In this document: piece after piece, positions 36,652 through 44,890 of the stretch
How the letters are laid out: each line of letters opens with the position of its first letter
Position numbering within the stretch: position 1 is the first letter of the stretch
Source of the DNA: Paraburkholderia sp. IMGN_8
GTDB taxonomy: Bacteria > Pseudomonadota > Gammaproteobacteria > Burkholderiales > Burkholderiaceae
Reading direction: 5' to 3'
Length of the DNA stretch: 64,000 nucleotides
NCBI RefSeq assembly: GCF_038050405.1
Contig: NZ_CP150900.1
Location: 620,001 to 684,000 of the forward strand
Made by a program: the position numbers and the translations under genes
Notes under the pieces: model-generated
Told to the model about the DNA's origin: nothing
The model's input: only the letters and a program-made list of their open reading frames with translations
Database searches by the model: none

Positions 36652-36846
36652 TCAATCCATCGCTGCATGCGCGAGCGATGCATCCGGTGCCTTGCGCGCG
36701 GGCCGGATCAGCAACAGCAGTGGAATCACCAGTAGCGTTGCGACGAACATCAGTTTGAAGTCGTTCAGATAAGCAATCATCGACGCCTGCTGCGTGATCG
36801 ACACGTTCAGCGCCGCGATGTCGTAGTTCGAACCGTTGTTGAGCAT
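36652..36846 (-). pseudogene. C-terminal remnant of a DHA2-family MFS exporter
   Basis: About 64 codons reading …NVSITQQASMIAYLNDFK then LMFVATLLVIPLLLLIRPAR, which is the last periplasmic loop and final helix of EmrB/DHA2-type drug exporters. The rest of the gene (some 450 residues) is absent; upstream sequence is unrelated. An ATG at 36846 begins the readable part, but it is unlikely to be a working gene. Confidence 0.65.
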
Positions 36847-36862
36847 CGGCGAACGCCGCTGT

Positions 36863-37183
36863 TCATTTCGATTCAGACGCGGCACCCGACGGCTGGACCA
36901 GTTCGAAACATGCCGCCTTCGTTTTGGCATCGGATTGCGACGGGTCGATGCATTTGAATGCGCTCTGGTCGCGTTGGACAAAAATAGTGTCGGCGGAGCC
37001 GGCGCTGAAGTGCGCACCGTTGACCACTGCGACGATCTTGTAGCCGTCCTGCAAAAGCGTGGAGAGTGTGATCGGATTGGCGCGCCACTGGCCGTCGGGT
37101 GCTGTCTCGGCGTGAGCAGTGAGCGAAGACGCGGCGAAGAGAATGACTGCGGAAGCGGTAGCCGCGGTGGTACGGAACGTCAT
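36863..37183 (-). CDS. small secreted protein of unknown function
   Basis: 106 residues from MTFRTTAATASAVILFAASS, a signal peptide cleaved near AHA-ETAPDG. AAGGAG lies 8 nt upstream of the ATG. The mature part (NPITLSTLLQDGYKIVAVVNGAHFSAG … AFKCID … AACFELV) has two cysteines and alternating strands. I do not recognise a named family, although short periplasmic proteins of this style occur in Burkholderiaceae. Confidence 0.65.
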   Translation of the reverse strand: MTFRTTAATASAVILFAASSLTAHAETAPDGQWRANPITLSTLLQDGYKIVAVVNGAHFSAGSADTIFVQRDQSAFKCIDPSQSDAKTKAACFELVQPSGAASESK

Positions 37184-37679
37184 CAAGAAAACTCCTTGAA
37201 GTTGAAGTTTGGAAAGCCGGCAGCGCGTTCGACACGGCAGCGGGCCAGGGCAAGAATCTTTTTGCTCTCGATTTCGGCCATCTCGATTTCAGTTATATTA
37301 CGCACCCGTTGTCTCCATACCTCCAAATGGGGCAGCTATCCGGTGGTTTCCGCGAGTTGCTCCCGCGCGCTCGGCAATTGCGTTCAGTGCGCTTTTTTGG
37401 TGCGCTCGACGTTGAGTGTCGTCGGCTCTAGCCCCGTTCACGTTTGTGGCAGTTGGTTTTCATTTCAAGCGGCGTCCATATCCTGCGACGCACTACGCAC
37501 CCGAGACACAAAAAATTTGTCGCCGTACGCGATGGGAAGTCATAGCGCTTCCCATGCGCAGGCTTTTACTGATGCATTCGGTTCCTCCGTTCGGGACTCC
37601 GATTGAGATGTGGGAAGGCTTTTTGCCGAAACCGTTCAATCGGAAGTCCCGGTAAGGATTTTGTGCACGTTGAGAAAGG
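37184..37679. other. gene-free leader and promoter region of mqo
   Basis: About 496 nt with lower GC than the flanks. It contains a long hairpin (37592–37651) close to the mqo start; otherwise I see nothing recognisable. Confidence 0.6.
37592..37651 (+). promoter_or_regulatory. long stem-loop in the mqo 5' leader
   Basis: CGGGACTCCGATTGA (37592–37606) pairs with TCAATCGG (37636–37643) and AGTCCCG (37645–37651), with one bulged A. The loop holds an inner GGC-TTTTT-GCC hairpin. It ends 28 nt before the TTG start. Confidence 0.6.
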
Positions 37680-39335
37680 TTGTTCATTTTGCTTAAAACG
37701 ATAAGAGCAGTTTTGTTGGGGTTGGTTCTTTCCGTGACCGCGCTTTCCGCGCAAGCCGGCGAGACGAAAAAGGTCGATGTCCTGCTGGTGGGCGGCGGCA
37801 TCATGAGTTCGACGTTGGGCGTGTGGCTCCATGAGCTCCAGCCCGATTGGTCGATGATAATGATCGAGCGTCTGGACGGTGTGGCCAAGGAAAGCTCGAA
37901 TGGCTGGAACAATGCCGGCACGGGGCATTCCGCATTGGCCGAGCTCAACTACACGCCCGAGAAGCCGGACGGCACGATCGATATTTCGAAGGCCGTCGAA
38001 ATCAACGAGGCCTTTCAGGTGTCGCGCCAGTTCTGGGCCTGGCAGGTCAGGAACGATGTGCTCAAGAATCCGCGATCGTTCATCAACTCGACGCCGCACA
38101 TGAGCTTCGTCTGGGGTGACGACAATGTCCGTTTCCTCAGGAAGCGCTACGACGCGCTGCAGGCGAGTCCGTTGTTCCGCGGCATGAAGTACTCGGACGA
38201 CTTCGACCAGATCAAGCAGTGGGTTCCGCTGATGATGGAAGGCCGCGATCCGAAGCAGAAGGTCGCGGCGACCTGGTCCCCGGTGGGCACCGACATGAAC
38301 TTCGGCGAGATTACGCGCCAGTTCGTCGGCTATCTGCAGAGCCAGCCCAATTTCAATCTCTCGCTCTCCAGCGAAGTACGAAGCATCAAGCGCAATGCTG
38401 ACGGCACGTGGCGCGTGTCCTACGTGAAGACTCAGACCGGTGATTCCGAGCAGGACGTCGACGCGAAGTTCGTGTTCATCGGCGCAGGCGGCGGCGCGCT
38501 GCACCTGCTGCAGGCGTCGGGCATTCCGGAAGCCAGGGACTATGGTGCCTTTCCGGTCGGCGGCTCCTTCCTCGTGACGGAAAATCCGGAGATCGTGAGC
38601 CGGCACCTGGCCAAGGCTTACGGCAAGGCTTCCGTCGGTTCGCCGCCGATGTCGGTGCCGCACCTGGACACGCGCATCATCGATGGCAAGAAGATCATTC
38701 TGTTCGGACCGTTCGCGACGTTCTCGACCAGGTTCCTGAAGAACGGTTCGTACTTCGATCTCCTGAGCAGCACCAATGTGCATAACGTCGTGCCGATGGT
38801 GCACGTGGGCATCGACGAGTTTCCGTTGGTCGAATACCTGGCAGGTCAGCTGATGCTGTCGGATGACGATCGCTTCAATGCCTTGAAGGAATACTTCCCG
38901 CAGGCCAGGAAGGAAGACTGGCGCCTGTGGCAAGCCGGTCAGCGCGTGCAGATCATCAAGCGCGACGGTGCGAAGGGCGGCGTCCTCAAGCTCGGCACTG
39001 AAATCGTGAGTTCGCAGGATGGGAGTATCGCCGGTCTGCTGGGTGCGTCGCCAGGTGCCTCGACCGCTGCGCCGATCATGCTCAGCCTGCTCGAGAAGGT
39101 GTTCAAGGACAAGGTCGCTACGACGGCCTGGCAGGAAAAGATTCGGCAGATCGTGCCGAGCTACGGAACCAGGCTGAACGACAGCCCGGCCAAGGTCTAT
39201 CAGGAATGGACCTATACCAGCGACGTGCTGCAGCTGACGCCGCCGCCGCAGATCGACCTCTCCGTCGCGCCGCGTTCGAATTCGGGAACGGGTGCGCCTC
39301 GGCCGGGCAAGGCTGCGGCTGACATGGCGCTATAA
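37680..39335 (+). CDS. mqo: malate:quinone oxidoreductase
   Basis: 551 residues. FAD enzyme that oxidises malate to oxaloacetate with quinone as acceptor, replacing or supplementing malate dehydrogenase in the TCA cycle. The FAD motif [19 protein letters not shown] and the MQO blocks [21 protein letters not shown] and [11 protein letters not shown] are plain. A hydrophobic N terminus ([25 protein letters not shown]) looks like a signal peptide, which is unusual for classical MQO but seen in the MqoB-like group. Starts at TTG 37680 or TTG 37689; GAGAAAGG lies just before. Confidence 0.93.
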   Translation: MFILLKTIRAVLLGLVLSVTALSAQAGETKKVDVLLVGGGIMSSTLGVWLHELQPDWSMIMIERLDGVAKESSNGWNNAGTGHSALAELNYTPEKPDGTIDISKAVEINEAFQVSRQFWAWQVRNDVLKNPRSFINSTPHMSFVWGDDNVRFLRKRYDALQASPLFRGMKYSDDFDQIKQWVPLMMEGRDPKQKVAATWSPVGTDMNFGEITRQFVGYLQSQPNFNLSLSSEVRSIKRNADGTWRVSYVKTQTGDSEQDVDAKFVFIGAGGGALHLLQASGIPEARDYGAFPVGGSFLVTENPEIVSRHLAKAYGKASVGSPPMSVPHLDTRIIDGKKIILFGPFATFSTRFLKNGSYFDLLSSTNVHNVVPMVHVGIDEFPLVEYLAGQLMLSDDDRFNALKEYFPQARKEDWRLWQAGQRVQIIKRDGAKGGVLKLGTEIVSSQDGSIAGLLGASPGASTAAPIMLSLLEKVFKDKVATTAWQEKIRQIVPSYGTRLNDSPAKVYQEWTYTSDVLQLTPPPQIDLSVAPRSNSGTGAPRPGKAAADMAL

Positions 39336-39430
39336 AGTCTGAGATAGGGAAGCGGCCAGCCGTACGGTCGCTTCCGATTGCTGCAAATTCAAAGCGCGGT
39401 ATGTGTTGCAGTTTGGCAAGCCAAAACAAA

Positions 39431-39465
39431 AAAGCCGCTGCTTCGTGAGAAGCAGCGGCTTTTTC
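39431..39465. terminator. terminator after mqo, probably the original tRNA-Met terminator
   Basis: GCCGCTGCTTC (39434–39444) pairs with GAAGCAGCGGC (39449–39459) around GTGA, with A-run before and T-run after, so it works in both directions. Eight nt later the att repeat begins. Confidence 0.9.
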
Positions 39466-39472
39466 TTGCAAC

Positions 39473-39491
39473 TGGTGGCGAATCAGGGACT
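39473..39491. repeat. attachment site (far end of island)
   Basis: TGGTGGCGAATCAGGGACT, identical to 49928–49946. It equals the last 19 nt, including CCA, of the tRNA-Met gene on the minus strand. Confidence 0.9.
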
Positions 39492-39617
39492 ATCGCCGTA
39501 TAAATCAAGCCATTGAAAATCAACGACTTGGAAACTCAAGCACCGCGCTCCTGTACTCGTACTTTGTACCAGCCTCGGCAACACCGCGCAAGGGGCCGTA
39601 CCTGCACGTCTGGTGTG

Positions 39618-40136
39618 CTAACGCCTGCCAAGTGCATCAAGCATTGCTTCGCGGTTAGCGGCTTGAGCACGTTCGAGTTCCTGTTGCGTAAACTCAGGAA
39701 GTGCGGGGCGGTTCTCCTGTCCTATGAAGTCGTTGAACCATTGGAACGCAAGCGCGTTCGCCTCGGCTTCCTGAGCGTCGTTTTCGTCCTTCGATATTTC
39801 GTTGGGTGGACGATGGTCGCAGTAGGCATGCGCTACTTCGTGTAGCACAGCGAATACGAAATAGCGGACCTGCGCGTCCGCTTCACTCCTGTGACCTTTG
39901 GGAACGATGCGCTCCGACAGCACGACAATGTCGCGGCCTTCACAGAACCTTTGTGTCAGACGGCGGCCGTCAGACTCCGTCGTGCTCACGAACGCCAATC
40001 GGTCACCGCATTGCGTCAAAACTTCGTCTGGCAGACAGCCAAGGGCGTAATTGCCCCAGAAGTTTCCATCACGTCCGCAGTCCCACATCATGGTGCGCTC
40101 CACTACAAAGGATGGGTAATTCTCGACCATCCTCAT
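39618..40136 (-). CDS. HExxH zinc peptidase-like protein
   Basis: 172 residues from MRMVENYPSFVVERTMMWDC, with AAAGGG shortly upstream. The zincin motif HEVAH is at residues 99–103 and a downstream EAEANALAF (123–131) supplies the third ligand, as in ImmA/IrrE-like and related metallopeptidases. Five cysteines occur (C20, C34, C43, C65, C106), more than usual. It is divergent from the DUF262 gene with 115 nt between, so the two could share a control region. A phage-sensing or regulator-cleaving protease is a fair guess, not shown. Confidence 0.65.
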   Translation of the reverse strand: MRMVENYPSFVVERTMMWDCGRDGNFWGNYALGCLPDEVLTQCGDRLAFVSTTESDGRRLTQRFCEGRDIVVLSERIVPKGHRSEADAQVRYFVFAVLHEVAHAYCDHRPPNEISKDENDAQEAEANALAFQWFNDFIGQENRPALPEFTQQELERAQAANREAMLDALGRR

Positions 40137-40251
40137 CGTACCCTTTACGGCGTCCGGCTGAAAACGCTGGCTTGCCCCGGCTGACTGTTGCTTTTGCCAT
40201 GCGCTCCCATTTGCCGGAGAATGCGCAAAGGCAATCTTGGGGAAGAATAAG

Positions 40252-41361
40252 ATGGATGACGAATTGAAGGAGCTTGAGGAGTTGCAGGCGGAGAACGCCA
40301 ACGTTGTCGACGAGGCCAGCAGCGACGATGCTTCTGTACCGCACACCTACAATATATCGAGCTATGGTGCGGATTACGACGTAGACGGCCTGGTCAAGCG
40401 CATGAAGAATGGCCATATCTTCATTCCTCCGTTTCAGCGCGACTACGTCTGGAATCTTAGAGACGCCTCTAGGCTCATTGAGTCGTTGCTGCTCGGTTTG
40501 CCCGTTCCGGGCATATTTCTCGCCAAGGAGTCTGAGTCAAATAAATTGTTGGTTATCGATGGTCAGCAGCGATTGAAAACTCTCCAGTATTTCTACGAAG
40601 GCATTTTCAATCAAAAACCCGATGACAAGAAAGTTAGGCTTTTTAGGTTGTCTAATGTGCAGCCTCAGTTCGAAGGTAAGCTATATGAGGACCTGGATGA
40701 AAAGGATAAGTTAAGGCTTAATGACACGATTATCCATGCAACCATTATTAAGCAAGAGTCTCCCGAGGGTGATGATACTAGCGTTTATCACGTCTTTGAG
40801 CGTTTGAATACTGGTGGCCGGAAGCTGACGCCTCAGGAAATACGTGTCGCCATATTCCACGGTGACCTTATTGACCTGCTACGGAAATTGAATGCGACGC
40901 CTTCTTGGCGGGCGATATTTGGGAAGGAAAGCAATCGCCTGAAGGACCAGGAACTGATTTTGCGCTTTTTGGCGATGTATTCGGAAGGGGATAAGTATGA
41001 AAAGCCAATGAGCGAGTTTCTGAGTAAATTCAATAATAAATGCAGAGTGTTGTCGGCGGAACAGGTGCGGCAGTTTACGGAGATATTCGTTAAAACAATC
41101 GATACCGTGTACAAATCGGTTGGGGCGCATGCATTCAGACCAGAGCGAGCATTGAACGCCGCGGTGTTTGATTCCGTGATGGTCGGCCTGGCAAGACGAA
41201 TACGAGACAAGGGCGACGCCGACCCGGCGGCCGTCGCGAACGCATATGGTTTGCTATTATCGGACGCGGGCTTCCGTGCGGCAATGTCGATAGCAACGTC
41301 CGACTCGGCAAACGTTGGCACGCGGCTGCGGCTTGCAACTGAAAAGTTCGCGGCCGTTTAG
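40252..41361 (+). CDS. DUF262 (GmrS/ParB-like nuclease fold) protein
   Basis: 369 residues from the ATG at 40252, with GGGGAAG upstream. DUF262 signatures: IPPFQRDYVW (58–67), the DGQQR motif in VIDGQQRLKTL (101–111) and FERLNTGGRKLTPQEIR (182–198). DGQQR is the nucleotide-hydrolysing ParB/sulfiredoxin-like motif of GmrSD, SspE and similar anti-phage proteins. There is no C-terminal DUF1524 HNH nuclease domain; instead a HEPN protein is encoded 9 nt downstream. GC is well below the flanking chromosome. Confidence 0.88.
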   Translation: MDDELKELEELQAENANVVDEASSDDASVPHTYNISSYGADYDVDGLVKRMKNGHIFIPPFQRDYVWNLRDASRLIESLLLGLPVPGIFLAKESESNKLLVIDGQQRLKTLQYFYEGIFNQKPDDKKVRLFRLSNVQPQFEGKLYEDLDEKDKLRLNDTIIHATIIKQESPEGDDTSVYHVFERLNTGGRKLTPQEIRVAIFHGDLIDLLRKLNATPSWRAIFGKESNRLKDQELILRFLAMYSEGDKYEKPMSEFLSKFNNKCRVLSAEQVRQFTEIFVKTIDTVYKSVGAHAFRPERALNAAVFDSVMVGLARRIRDKGDADPAAVANAYGLLLSDAGFRAAMSIATSDSANVGTRLRLATEKFAAV

Positions 41362-41370
41362 TCGTTCGCC

Positions 41371-41841
41371 ATGAAAAATCAAGAAATGTCCAGACAACTC
41401 CAGCGCTTGGACTCTCTGTTCAAGCGCGCGGCAGAGGCATCGAATGGAGACTTTGACCTTCAGTCTCACTGGGCGCGGTACCTATGTGTTTTGGTTTCCG
41501 GCTTCGTGGAGAATGGAGTGAAGGAAATTTATTCTGAATATGTAAGCCACGGGGCGTCAAAACCCGTGGCGGACTACGCGATTGCACACCTGTCAACAAT
41601 CCAGAATCCGAAGGCGGAAAAAATACTAACCATCGCTGGCTCATTCAAGAAAGAATGGCGGGAGGAGTTGGAAAAATATCTTGAAGATGACGGTAGAAAG
41701 GATGCCATTGATTCGATAATGGCAAATCGCCATCAGATTGCTCATGGAAAAGACGTGGGTATTACGCTTGTTCGTATCCATGAATTTTTCAAGAAGATTG
41801 TCGATATTTTCAAATTAATCGAGCAACAATGTGGCGCGTAA
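41371..41841 (+). CDS. HEPN-domain protein, candidate RNase effector
   Basis: 156 helical residues. The HEPN catalytic motif R-x4-H is at R120–H125 (NRHQIAHGKD), with a preceding charged helix and a following helix IHEFFKKIVDIFKLI, the pattern of RiboL-PSP-HEPN/MAE_28990-like proteins. HEPN proteins are typically metal-independent RNases used in abortive defence. Translation starts 9 nt after the DUF262 stop without its own ribosome site, so the pair is coupled. I infer a two-component defence system with DUF262 as sensor or regulator. Confidence 0.8.
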   Translation: MKNQEMSRQLQRLDSLFKRAAEASNGDFDLQSHWARYLCVLVSGFVENGVKEIYSEYVSHGASKPVADYAIAHLSTIQNPKAEKILTIAGSFKKEWREELEKYLEDDGRKDAIDSIMANRHQIAHGKDVGITLVRIHEFFKKIVDIFKLIEQQCGA

Positions 41842-41903
41842 CAATCTGTTTCGTTTTTGTGGATTGAGTGCTTTGTAAGGTATTGCGGCGCACGTTCCGA
41901 AAG

Positions 41904-41928
41904 CGATGTGCCGCAAGGCGGCACATCG
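41904..41928. terminator. 11-bp perfect hairpin between convergent genes
   Basis: CGATGTGCCGC pairs with GCGGCACATCG around AAG. It lacks a T-run on either side; position between two convergent stops suggests a transcription end or RNA-stabilising hairpin. Confidence 0.5.
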
Positions 41929-41937
41929 GGGAACCAT

Positions 41938-42378
41938 TTAGCAATCCGGGTAATAGATGTACTGGTTGCGCTTTTTCAGTTGCTTTTTGAAATCGGCGGG
42001 TGCCGGCTCGTCAGTGGTTACCTTGACCAGCTCGGGAGGGAGATGATGGACGGCCGTCCTGAAATGGATTTCTGCCTGGTCGTCCCACGGCAAGGGAAAG
42101 CTGAGGAGCATCGAAAATTTCGCCAGTCCGTCGATGAAGTGGGACATTTCATCGTCATCTGATACGCCATGCAGTAGCGCAATGTCGGAATCGCCTACGG
42201 GAAATCCGATTCTCGTCGAGCCTTTGTGTGTTCTCACCTCGAGCTCGGTCTCCGCGAGAGCGACGACGGCGGCAGCAATTGTCGCCGGGTGCGTGGTCGC
42301 CAAAAGCCTGCGCTCGCCGAGGTAAAGGTCGCCAACATAGACCTTCGACGTGTTTTTATAAAACCTTAGATTAAGCAC
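41938..42378 (-). CDS. hypothetical protein
   Basis: 146 residues starting at a GTG with GGAGAG five nt upstream. The sequence (MLNLRFYKNTSKVYVGDLYL … LATTHPATIAAAVVALAETELEV … GVSDDDEMSHFIDGLAKFSM) is mixed alpha/beta with an acidic stretch and a basic C-terminal tail (KKQLKKRNQYIYYP). No family recognised. It converges with the HEPN gene and is divergent from the structured non-coding region. Confidence 0.6.
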   Translation of the reverse strand: MLNLRFYKNTSKVYVGDLYLGERRLLATTHPATIAAAVVALAETELEVRTHKGSTRIGFPVGDSDIALLHGVSDDDEMSHFIDGLAKFSMLLSFPLPWDDQAEIHFRTAVHHLPPELVKVTTDEPAPADFKKQLKKRNQYIYYPDC

Positions 42379-42397
42379 TGTACTCTCCGGTTGAAAG

Positions 42398-42950
42398 GGC
42401 CTATCAGGTGTAGCGACGCGAAAATGCGTCTAAAGCACTAGGCCATCTCGCATATATCGGCGGCGGCGCAGCAAACTTCATCGAACAAAGGGGCTGACAC
42501 GGTGGACGGCTATCGTGAGGCCTTTCGCGAAGTCGCATTGGCAAGCCGCCGGCCCCAAGGCCGGCATCAAGCGGCCCGGAGGGGGCGTAGCGCCAGCGCA
42601 GCATCCTGGCCCGCCCACGGGCCAGGACCGCATCGGGGGGAGCCGACGCCCGGCATCGCCCCAGCGATGAGCCGCCCCAGCGGCGACGGGCGTTGGGGGG
42701 TGCAAGCACCCCTCGGGGCGCTGGGGCGGCGCCCTAGCCCGATGCAGGGAAGGTCATCGAAGATGAGCCAAACGCCCGGGACGAAGTCCGGGGAGTTTGC
42801 CGGCATTGGGCTAGGGGGGCAATCGTCCGAAAAGGACGATTGAGCACCGACGCCCCGACACACAGTGAGCCGGCCCCCAGGTCGGCAGGCTGCGGGTCCG
42901 CGTGCAGCGGACGAAAGCGGCCGGTCACGGCACCCTGTTTATCACCCTGT
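42398..42950 (+). ncRNA. candidate large structured RNA, family unknown
   Basis: A gene-free GC-rich stretch with nested perfect helices. GGCCTA/TAGGCC (42398–42403/42439–42444) encloses GACGC-GAAAAT-GCGTC. TCCTGGCCCG/CGGGCCAGGA (42604–42613/42618–42627). GCATCGGG/CCCGATGC (42630–42637/42738–42745) encloses GCCGCCCCAGCG/CGCTGGGGCGGC (42671–42682/42719–42730), which encloses GGGGTGC-AA-GCACCCC (42697–42712). Then TCATC-GAA-GATGA (42754–42766), CAATCGTCC-GAAAA-GGACGATTG (42820–42842) and GTCCGC-GTGCA-GCGGAC (42896–42912). The G-A-A loops favour the plus strand. No open frame here looks protein-like. Confidence 0.5.
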
Positions 42951-43153
42951 ATGACAGCGTTTTAACAGGGGACTCAACAGGCTAGGGAGCGACTGCCGCT
43001 GTTCGCGATGTGCAATCCATGCACAAAGAACTGTTTCTCGAGAATATTCGTTTTGTCTCTGCCAAAAAAATTAAAACCAGTTTTGATTTTGCGTTGGCCG
43101 TTGCATATGCGACAAGGTGGGCATAAGCTGTATCTTCTAATTGGAGAGCGATA

Positions 43154-43363
43154 ATGGGTATTAAAAATTGGATGCTCGGACTTTATGCGAAACCTGGGGG
43201 CGAGTGTATGAACGACGACGATGCTCTTTCTGTTGGAAACTGCATCGCTGTACAGTACGAAAATATGGCATTGGCTTTGGCGATACCGGATTTTGACGAG
43301 CCGGCGCCGAACTTGCACAGTGAGCCAATCTGTTTTGAAACTCAGTTTTTTGGAAATGACTGA
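43154..43363 (+). CDS. short hypothetical protein
   Basis: 69 residues (MGIKNWMLGLYAKPGGECMN…DDDALSVGNCIAVQYENMAL…PDFDEPAPNLHSEP), acidic, three cysteines, no family known. GGAGAG lies 6 nt before the ATG, which supports it; an overlapping opposite-strand frame (42974–43318) looks less natural. It follows the structured RNA region. Confidence 0.45.
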   Translation: MGIKNWMLGLYAKPGGECMNDDDALSVGNCIAVQYENMALALAIPDFDEPAPNLHSEPICFETQFFGND

Positions 43364-43389
43364 AAAAAGACCCGCCGAGACGGCGGGTC
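43362..43389 (-). terminator. terminator of the leftward small gene at 43,417
   Basis: GACCCGCCG (43369–43377) pairs with CGGCGGGTC (43381–43389) around AGA; on the minus strand it is followed by six T. Confidence 0.85.
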
Positions 43390-43416
43390 GTGAAGTTGGT
43401 TATCACTGTATGAATC

Positions 43417-43656
43417 TTAATGCAGCACTGATTTGCTGGATTCCAACACGATGAAGTAACCATCCAGGTATTGCGGGACAGTTACAACATAATCTTCCTC
43501 AACTGACTCGTAGCACCAATGCTCGGCTGTCGTTGGAAGGGAATCGAGCTGATGTCTTACTTCGTGTACCCGTGCTAGGGCTTCATCATCATTGGCTGCT
43601 TCGACAATGACGAGTGGTCGCCCCGTACCGGAGTCTGAAAAAAGGTATCGGCGCAT
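43417..43656 (-). CDS. short hypothetical protein
   Basis: 79 residues from MRRYLFSDSGTGRPLVIVEA, with AAGGAAC upstream on the minus strand. Acidic, with the pattern RPLVIVEAANDDEALARVHE, then HWCYESVEEDYVVTV. No family recognised. It has its own terminator downstream, which supports expression. The open frame runs to 43890, but the extension is arginine/serine-rich shadow. Confidence 0.6.
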   Translation of the reverse strand: MRRYLFSDSGTGRPLVIVEAANDDEALARVHEVRHQLDSLPTTAEHWCYESVEEDYVVTVPQYLDGYFIVLESSKSVLH

Positions 43657-44310
43657 AAAAGTTCCTTGGGTGCGTGGAGCAGGGCGCCGAAACTCGACAA
43701 CCTGACTTGGTGTAGCGAGCGAGAAACATGACAGTTTCGATGGACCTAATACTCTGGCTGGTGGCCTGCGCGGTCGCATTGAGACCGGTTTGGCGATTTG
43801 GAGCGATGGTCTTACGCGCCTACGGTACGTCTGCGCGGCGCTGATGGCTGAAAACGCTCTAGATACCCTGGAAACTGCTGCTTGCGGCAAAGCGGCGGTC
43901 TAGTGCTATGGAACTCGTCCAGCCTACGTCGAAGCTAGGTTTGCTGCGCTTCGAAGTACGCTCTGCTTGGTGCTTGAGGCTTTTTTGCAGGCGGCAACGC
44001 CGCCTGGTGCAGCTAGGCGATGTGCGACACGCACATCGCAGCGCGCGCGGTAGCGCGCAGTGCCCCAAATAACGGACTACCACAAGACCAACGGCTAACC
44101 AGTTTTATGCGAGACTGCGGAGCGCTGCGGAGCAGGGTTAAGGCTTTTTAAAGTTGAAGCGAATGGGTTTTAAACTTTCGACGTTGCTTCAAGCATTTCT
44201 GAGTGGTGGCACGCGGGTGCAGAGAAGCTGGACGACGCTGTCGCCAGGCGTGACAAAGGTTTCAGCCCCCAAAGGCCTTTCCGGTGAAAAACATCCGGGC
44301 GCACGCACAA
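43657..44310. other. gene-free stretch with clustered hairpins
   Basis: About 650 nt with no convincing gene. Three perfect hairpins lie in a row: CAGGCGGC/GCCGCCTG (43988–44006), GCGATGTGCG/CGCACATCGC (44017–44039) and a GCGCGC/GCGCGC pair (44043–44058). A TTGAAGC/GCTTCAA pair lies further on, near 44155–44195. It could be another untranslated RNA or a decayed segment. Confidence 0.45.
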
Positions 44311-44853
44311 TTAAGAGTATCCTGAATAATCTTCAGGCACCCTGTCCGCTCGCACGGCACGTCGTGTCACCTGGCACCAGTCACTGCCTGTGACTTTCAG
44401 CGGTAGCTGACCGTTCGAAAACGTCACCAGTCCGACGAACCAGGAGCCGGACTGACGAATAGTCAGCATTGAGCGGCTACCACAGGCCGCCAGAACGTCT
44501 TCGCCCGAGAACATGACCTCGTAGTCCTGCAGCTCCAGCAGCGATTTTGCTTCGGAGCGACTGAACTCCAGATGAAGGGCAGCGAGCCACGCCTCGGTTA
44601 CAGGTGGTACCCGAAACGTCTTTTTGGATTTGGTTGCGTCAACCACATCAGTGAAGCCAATTCGGCTGTCCGATACAACGATAAACGGGAACCGGTGAAG
44701 GATGCATTGCACGGCTTGCGCAAACGCTTCAAGTGATAAAATGGCATACTCCGTAAACGCATCGTGCGCCAGATATTGCTTTTCCTTGTAAACGCCGCCG
44801 ATTAGCGCAATCCCGGTAAGCTGTAAGTCTGCCTGTTTCATCGACCGTTCCAT
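44311..44853 (-). CDS. hypothetical protein, third gene of an island operon
   Basis: 180 residues (MERSMKQADLQLTGIALIGG … AHDAFTEYAILSLEAFAQAV … LLELQDYEVMFSGEDVLAAC). Mixed alpha/beta, soluble, no family recognised. The second methionine at 44841 is an equally possible start. It follows the 68-residue gene by 37 nt. Codon use is less GC-rich than the core genome. Confidence 0.6.
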   Translation of the reverse strand: MERSMKQADLQLTGIALIGGVYKEKQYLAHDAFTEYAILSLEAFAQAVQCILHRFPFIVVSDSRIGFTDVVDATKSKKTFRVPPVTEAWLAALHLEFSRSEAKSLLELQDYEVMFSGEDVLAACGSRSMLTIRQSGSWFVGLVTFSNGQLPLKVTGSDWCQVTRRAVRADRVPEDYSGYS

Positions 44854-44890
44854 TTGAATTTAATCCTCATTTCGCAGACCGGAGGCCATG

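Noticed and set aside
42502..42843. Plus-strand frame and overlapping minus frames in the GC-rich island stretch
   Set aside because: All are Gly/Arg/Pro-rich, mutually overlapping and interrupted by the nested hairpins; composition is not protein-like.
42398..42950. Group II intron or CRISPR array
   Set aside because: No domain V pattern, no reverse transcriptase, and no regularly spaced repeats. The helices are each different in sequence.
42974..43318. 114-codon minus-strand frame with a CPPCRIC motif
   Set aside because: It overlaps the better-supported 69-residue gene, has no good ribosome site and reads as mixed basic residues without a recognisable fold; the cysteines alone are not enough.
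43859..44083. 74-codon minus-strand frame
   Set aside because: Spans the perfect hairpins and is rich in Arg, Ser and Cys; no start site; looks like a shadow.
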